Source: Promethearchaeota archaeon (GTDB lineage Archaea; Asgardarchaeota; Lokiarchaeia; Sigynarchaeales; SOKP01). From it: a stretch of 9,280 bases of DNA. The notes under the pieces were generated by a model. That model did no database searches. It saw only the letters and a list, made by a program, of their open reading frames with translations, and was not told the origin of the DNA. Numbering within the stretch: the first letter of the stretch is position 1; each line of letters opens with the position of its first letter. Below are positions 6,244 to 9,280 of the stretch, piece after piece. The position numbers were made by a program, and so were the translations under genes. Location: NCBI GenBank assembly GCA_019894655.1, contig JAGXNZ010000044.1:1-9280 (forward strand), written 5' to 3'.

Positions 6244-7215
6244 TCAAGGATAAAATCGTTTAAAGATTCGACAGATTGCTAAATTAATCCACCAGGAAAG
6301 ATTTTTATCTTTAGTTTTTAATAATTTTAAATCCCACATTCCGCTCTCTGATTGCTTATCTCTTAACGTTTCAATCGCTGATTTTATTTGCGGATGAGAT
6401 GTAGTAAAACCAAGATAAGAGAGTGAATCAAGTGAAGATACAATGTCAGTCCACCAAAAAGGGAATGATACTTTTGCCCAATATTCCACACCTCTGCGAT
6501 CGGCGTATTTATCAGTTTTAAAGAACCGTGAAGTTAAAAGTTCGCCCGCCGCTTTAACCTCTTCATTATTTCTATATTTAGAATGAGCAGCGAATGCTCT
6601 AAGTACTATTCCAGTTACCATATGAGAAAACGGTTTTTTCCTATTAGGTTCAAATGTTATAGGGCTCTTTACGACATCTAGGTATTTAGCGTTATTTGTT
6701 CTCATTGCAATTGCCCATCCCCCATCTTCTTGTCGCATGGACAATAACCATTCAAGAATCCTTTTGACACGGTGATCTTCACCATACCCTGCTTTAATTA
6801 ATAATTCAGTTATTGCTGCTGTATAATTAGGGCTGTATTGAGTACCATAAAATCCCCTAATATCTCCTTCATCCGTTTGACATGAAAAAATGTATTCGCC
6901 AGCTTTATTAATTGGATCGTGTTCCTTAGTGAAACCGTATTTTTCAATAAGAAAACCTAATTGTCTGTACGTTTCAAGAAGACTATAATTTTCTGGCTCA
7001 TTTATTTTAGTTTTCCACGCAGGATACCTCCAATAACCTTCTTCTTGCTGCTTATTTATAATCTTTATTGCTGAAGGGATGATCCATAATGTTTCAATTG
7101 GATCAACTTTTTCTTCGAGAAGATCTCGTTTCGTGAAATACAATATCGCCTCATTTTTACTCGAAATAAGAGGGGTCAAGGGATCATATTTAAATTGTTC
7201 ATTCCATCCTTCCAA
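6244..7215 (-). CDS. Prenyltransferase/squalene-cyclase-like alpha-toroid repeat protein
   Basis: The 323-residue soluble protein has no signal peptide and carries repeats typical of the terpenoid-cyclase/prenyltransferase alpha/alpha toroid: KQQEEGYW (55-62), CQTDEGDIRGFYG (112-124), RQEDGGW (161-167) and KQSESGMW (287-294), each close to the Q-x-x-x-G-x-W pattern. I do not see the DxDD acid motif of squalene-hopene cyclases, and the chain is about half their length, so a cyclase activity cannot be claimed; it may be a binding or scaffold protein. The start is TTG at 7215, since no in-frame ATG lies near. It is supported by an SD-like GGGAGTGGT at 7222-7230 and by correct spacing to a TATA box at 7253-7262. 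It is divergent from the acyl-CoA synthetase gene; no functional link is evident. Confidence 0.8.
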   Translation of the reverse strand: MEGWNEQFKYDPLTPLISSKNEAILYFTKRDLLEEKVDPIETLWIIPSAIKIINKQQEEGYWRYPAWKTKINEPENYSLLETYRQLGFLIEKYGFTKEHDPINKAGEYIFSCQTDEGDIRGFYGTQYSPNYTAAITELLIKAGYGEDHRVKRILEWLLSMRQEDGGWAIAMRTNNAKYLDVVKSPITFEPNRKKPFSHMVTGIVLRAFAAHSKYRNNEEVKAAGELLTSRFFKTDKYADRRGVEYWAKVSFPFWWTDIVSSLDSLSYLGFTTSHPQIKSAIETLRDKQSESGMWDLKLLKTKDKNLSWWINLAICRIFKRFYP

Positions 7216-7221
7216 ATTATT

Positions 7222-7230
7222 ACCACTCCC
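7222..7230 (-). promoter_or_regulatory. SD-like site deciding a TTG start
   Basis: The minus strand reads GGGAGTGGT six nt before TTG 7215. Transcription from the TATA box at 7253-7262 would begin near 7231, directly upstream, so the message would open with its ribosome site. Confidence 0.5.
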
Positions 7231-7252
7231 TAAGTTAAAGAAAAGATTTAAA

Positions 7253-7262
7253 GTTTATAAAC
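7253..7262. promoter_or_regulatory. Palindromic TATA box in a 57-bp divergent intergenic region
   Basis: GTTTATAAAC is a perfect 10-bp palindrome that reads as a TATA box on both strands. For the minus gene the spacing is right (about 26 nt to a start near 7231, then the SD and TTG). For the plus gene it would place the transcript start near 7284, inside the annotated frame, favouring ATG 7294. Alternatively TTTAAA at about 7247-7252 would give a leaderless message at ATG 7273. Confidence 0.45.
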
Positions 7263-7272
7263 TATTAAACCC

Positions 7273-8730
7273 ATGTTTAATTTTATACCTTTAATGACGC
7301 TCTCTAAGTCTTCTAGATTAAACATAAAAGATCTTTCCTTTATTAATAACATCGCATCATTGGCAGTTATAGGCCCGTCAAAAAAGCGAAATTTCTTCTT
7401 TTTAAGAAATCATTTTGCTACATTTAAAGGCCCAATATACGCTGTAAATCCCTCAATTAAAGAAATACCCGGTTTTCCAACTGAAAATATCTATCCGTCA
7501 ATTAAAGATATTCCCGGAGAGGTTGATTTTGCATTCATTACAGTTCCTAATAACAAAATCTTAGAAGTTATTGATGATTGTGTCATTAAGAAAGTTAAGT
7601 TAGTAAGTATTTTCACAGCAGAATTCTCTGATGCAGGGACAATTGAAGGTATCAAGTTAGAATTAGAATTGCTAAAACGAGCAAAAAATGTTGTTAGATT
7701 TTTAGGTCCTAATGGAATGGGGCTTTTTTATCCAAAAAAGGGAATACAATGGCGGGATAAATTCCCTACTGAACCTGGAAATGTTGGATTCGTGGCTCAA
7801 TCGGGTGGTATTTGTAATATTGCGATATATACTGCAAAAGAATTAGGATTTCACTTTTCCAAAGTATTTTCATTTGGCAATGGGACCGATTTAGATGTTG
7901 TTGATTTAATTACCTTTTTTGAAAACGATCCTGAAACTAATATTATATTATGTTATGTTGAAGGAATAAAAAAGGGACGAGGAAATGAATTAATAAATGC
8001 AATCAAAAGAACTACAAAACCAATTGCGTTATTGAAAGGAGGAAAATCTAAAACAGGATCTAAAGCAGCAAGAACACATACTGCTTCGATTGCCGGTAAT
8101 AATCAGATATGGAAATCCGTTTTTAAACAGAATAATATAATGGAAGTAAATTCTTTGGAGCAATTACTTAATATTGCTCATCTCATAGATTGTTATGGAA
8201 TTAAAAAGATAGAAAATGTTGCTGTATTTAGTATTAGCGGAGGATACGGGGTTGTATTAACGGATTTATTAGAGGATGCCGGATTAAAAATCCCAGATTT
8301 TAGTCCTGAAATCCAAAACAAACTAGATGAACAATTTTTTATTCCAGGAACAAGTTCAAGAAATCCTCTGGATGCCGCTGCTCAATTATTCCAAGGGGAT
8401 AGTATAAAAAAAATCATAGACATAGCATTATCAGATGAGAAAATGGATTGTTTAGTAATGGATTTACCGAGTTACTATTTTGATGCGAGATATTTCTTTA
8501 CACCTACACATAATTTTGAAGAAATTCTAATCGAAACCTTATGCCTTGGACATAAATACAACAAACTATTAATCCCTATAATTCAAAGAACGCATACACC
8601 AGAAGAAAGAAGGCGCGTTTCAAAAATATTAGCAGCAAAAAAAGTTCCGATTTTTGGAGATCCTCTGGAAGTTATTCCCTTATTGCCAAAAATATCTGAT
8701 TATTTTATGAAAAAATATCAAAACACTTGA
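7273..8730 (+). CDS. ADP-forming acyl-CoA synthetase, alpha subunit (no ATP-grasp domain)
   Basis: The family converts acyl-CoA + ADP + phosphate to acid + CoA + ATP. The 485-residue chain has an N-terminal CoA-binding Rossmann domain (SLAVIGPS at 29-36, VDFAFITVP at 84-92, FLGPNGMGLFYP at 143-154) and then succinyl-CoA-ligase-like domains (VAQSGGICN 174-182, FGNGTDLDVVD 201-211). RTHTASIAGN (267-276) carries the His expected to be phosphorylated (H269, normally in SHTG), and E230 in YVEG matches the conserved Glu. SISGGYGVVLTD (320-331) opens the second ligase domain. There is no ATP-grasp beta domain, so a separate beta chain is needed; none is in the window. ATG 7273 or ATG 7294 may be the start; homology begins near residue 18. 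The next gene is methylmalonyl-CoA mutase, which makes succinyl-CoA or methylmalonyl-CoA possible substrates (inference). Its stop overlaps that gene by 13 bp. Confidence 0.87.
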   Translation: MFNFIPLMTLSKSSRLNIKDLSFINNIASLAVIGPSKKRNFFFLRNHFATFKGPIYAVNPSIKEIPGFPTENIYPSIKDIPGEVDFAFITVPNNKILEVIDDCVIKKVKLVSIFTAEFSDAGTIEGIKLELELLKRAKNVVRFLGPNGMGLFYPKKGIQWRDKFPTEPGNVGFVAQSGGICNIAIYTAKELGFHFSKVFSFGNGTDLDVVDLITFFENDPETNIILCYVEGIKKGRGNELINAIKRTTKPIALLKGGKSKTGSKAARTHTASIAGNNQIWKSVFKQNNIMEVNSLEQLLNIAHLIDCYGIKKIENVAVFSISGGYGVVLTDLLEDAGLKIPDFSPEIQNKLDEQFFIPGTSSRNPLDAAAQLFQGDSIKKIIDIALSDEKMDCLVMDLPSYYFDARYFFTPTHNFEEILIETLCLGHKYNKLLIPIIQRTHTPEERRRVSKILAAKKVPIFGDPLEVIPLLPKISDYFMKKYQNT

Positions 8731-9280
8731 GAACTTTTATATTCCCCAAAAACTTCTCTTAAAACACTGCAAATTTCTTCTATTGTAGCGTAAGTTTTAA
8801 CTACTTCGATCATGATTGGCATGATATTCTTAGAAGTTTTAGCTACTTTTTTTAGTTCAGCTAATTTTTCTTTTACTAGATCCTCGTTTCGATTCTTTTT
8901 TAATTGATTGAGAGATTTAATTATTTTTTGTTCTTCGTCAGCATCGTGCTTAAACGTATCTATTCTACATTCTTCATCTGTACAATAAGTATTAACTCCA
9001 ATCACTTGATTTATTCCCTTATCTATTCGTTTTTGATCCCTATAAGCATTATTCTGAATTTCACTTTGAATATATCCCTCTTCTATAGCGTTAGATATGC
9101 CTCCCATCTTATCTATTCTTTCAATATATTCTAAAGCTTTCTCTTCTAATTTGGAAGTTAAGTACTCGATATAATATGAACCCCCTAATGGATCTGCAAC
9201 ATCAGTAACTCCAGATTCGTGAGCTAGAACTTGCTGTGTCCTTAAGGACAGTCTTACAGAATCTTCTGTAGGGATTGCTA
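8718..9280 (-). CDS. Methylmalonyl-CoA mutase large subunit, C-terminal part (5' end off the window)
   Basis: The frame is open to the right edge: 187 codons plus two bases, ending at TGA 8718-8720. ESGVTDVADPLGGSYYIE, encoded near 9226-9173, matches the highly conserved substrate-barrel end of the mutase (ESGVTDTVDPLAGSYYVE in relatives). It is followed by IERIDKMGGISNAIEEGYIQ and the terminal helix TIEEICSVLREVFGEY. The catalytic chain converts (R)-methylmalonyl-CoA to succinyl-CoA with adenosylcobalamin. It stops right after VFGEY, so the B12-binding domain must be on a separate small subunit, as in other archaeal and some bacterial mutases. An internal ATG at 9107 is not the start, because conserved sequence continues upstream. 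The gene is tail to tail with the acyl-CoA synthetase, overlapping its last codons. Confidence 0.93.
   Translation of the reverse strand, partial: AIPTEDSVRLSLRTQQVLAHESGVTDVADPLGGSYYIEYLTSKLEEKALEYIERIDKMGGISNAIEEGYIQSEIQNNAYRDQKRIDKGINQVIGVNTYCTDEECRIDTFKHDADEEQKIIKSLNQLKKNRNEDLVKEKLAELKKVAKTSKNIMPIMIEVVKTYATIEEICSVLREVFGEYKSSQVF

Noticed and set aside
9105..9107. ATG 9107 as the start of a small separate protein
   Set aside because: The frame stays open to the window edge and the upstream residues are highly conserved mutase sequence.
1..9280. CRISPR array, tRNA/rRNA genes, insertion sequence or integrase
   Set aside because: No regularly spaced repeats, no cloverleaf or rRNA-like stretch, and no transposase or recombinase motifs were seen; almost all of the window is occupied by metabolic and transport genes.

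Overview
The window is strongly AT-rich and looks archaeal. It has TATA-like boxes at the expected distance from several starts, a T-tract terminator, some strong Shine-Dalgarno sites (SD; GGAGGT ahead of porA), and a gene set of multi-subunit ferredoxin-dependent 2-oxoacid oxidoreductase, stand-alone ADP-forming acyl-CoA synthetase alpha chain and stand-alone methylmalonyl-CoA mutase large chain. An anaerobic, possibly Asgard-type (Lokiarchaeia-like) archaeon is my inference; no marker gene fixes the lineage.

Layout: (1) 1-1253, minus: a protein made of two successive nitroreductase/SagB-like halves, cut by the left edge. (2) 1359-4684, minus: a tight three-gene operon, porGD (gamma+delta fusion) - porA - porB, closed by a T-rich terminator. 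(3) 4953-6230, plus: a 12-helix MFS transporter divergent from the operon. (4) 6244-7215, minus: a squalene-cyclase/prenyltransferase-type alpha-toroid repeat protein, convergent with the MFS gene. (5) 7273-8730, plus: an ADP-forming acyl-CoA synthetase alpha chain, divergent from gene 4 across 57 bp that hold a palindromic TATA box. (6) 8718-9280, minus: the C-terminal part of methylmalonyl-CoA mutase large subunit, cut by the right edge and overlapping gene 5 tail to tail by 13 bp.

The genes point to acyl-CoA and 2-oxoacid metabolism. The POR/VOR-type complex links 2-oxoacids, acyl-CoA and ferredoxin; mutase interconverts methylmalonyl-CoA and succinyl-CoA; ADP-forming synthetase can turn an acyl-CoA into acid plus ATP.

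The most striking observation is that PorB is circularly permuted. The protein starts at what is normally its middle (the YDNEAFMNTG half of the thiamine-diphosphate motif), runs to the normal C-terminus, passes a linker into the normal N-terminus (HPGHGLCPGCG) and ends just after GGDGSTYDIG. The frame is unbroken, all expected cysteines are kept, and the gene sits normally in its operon, so this appears to be an intact permuted enzyme subunit rather than a fragment.
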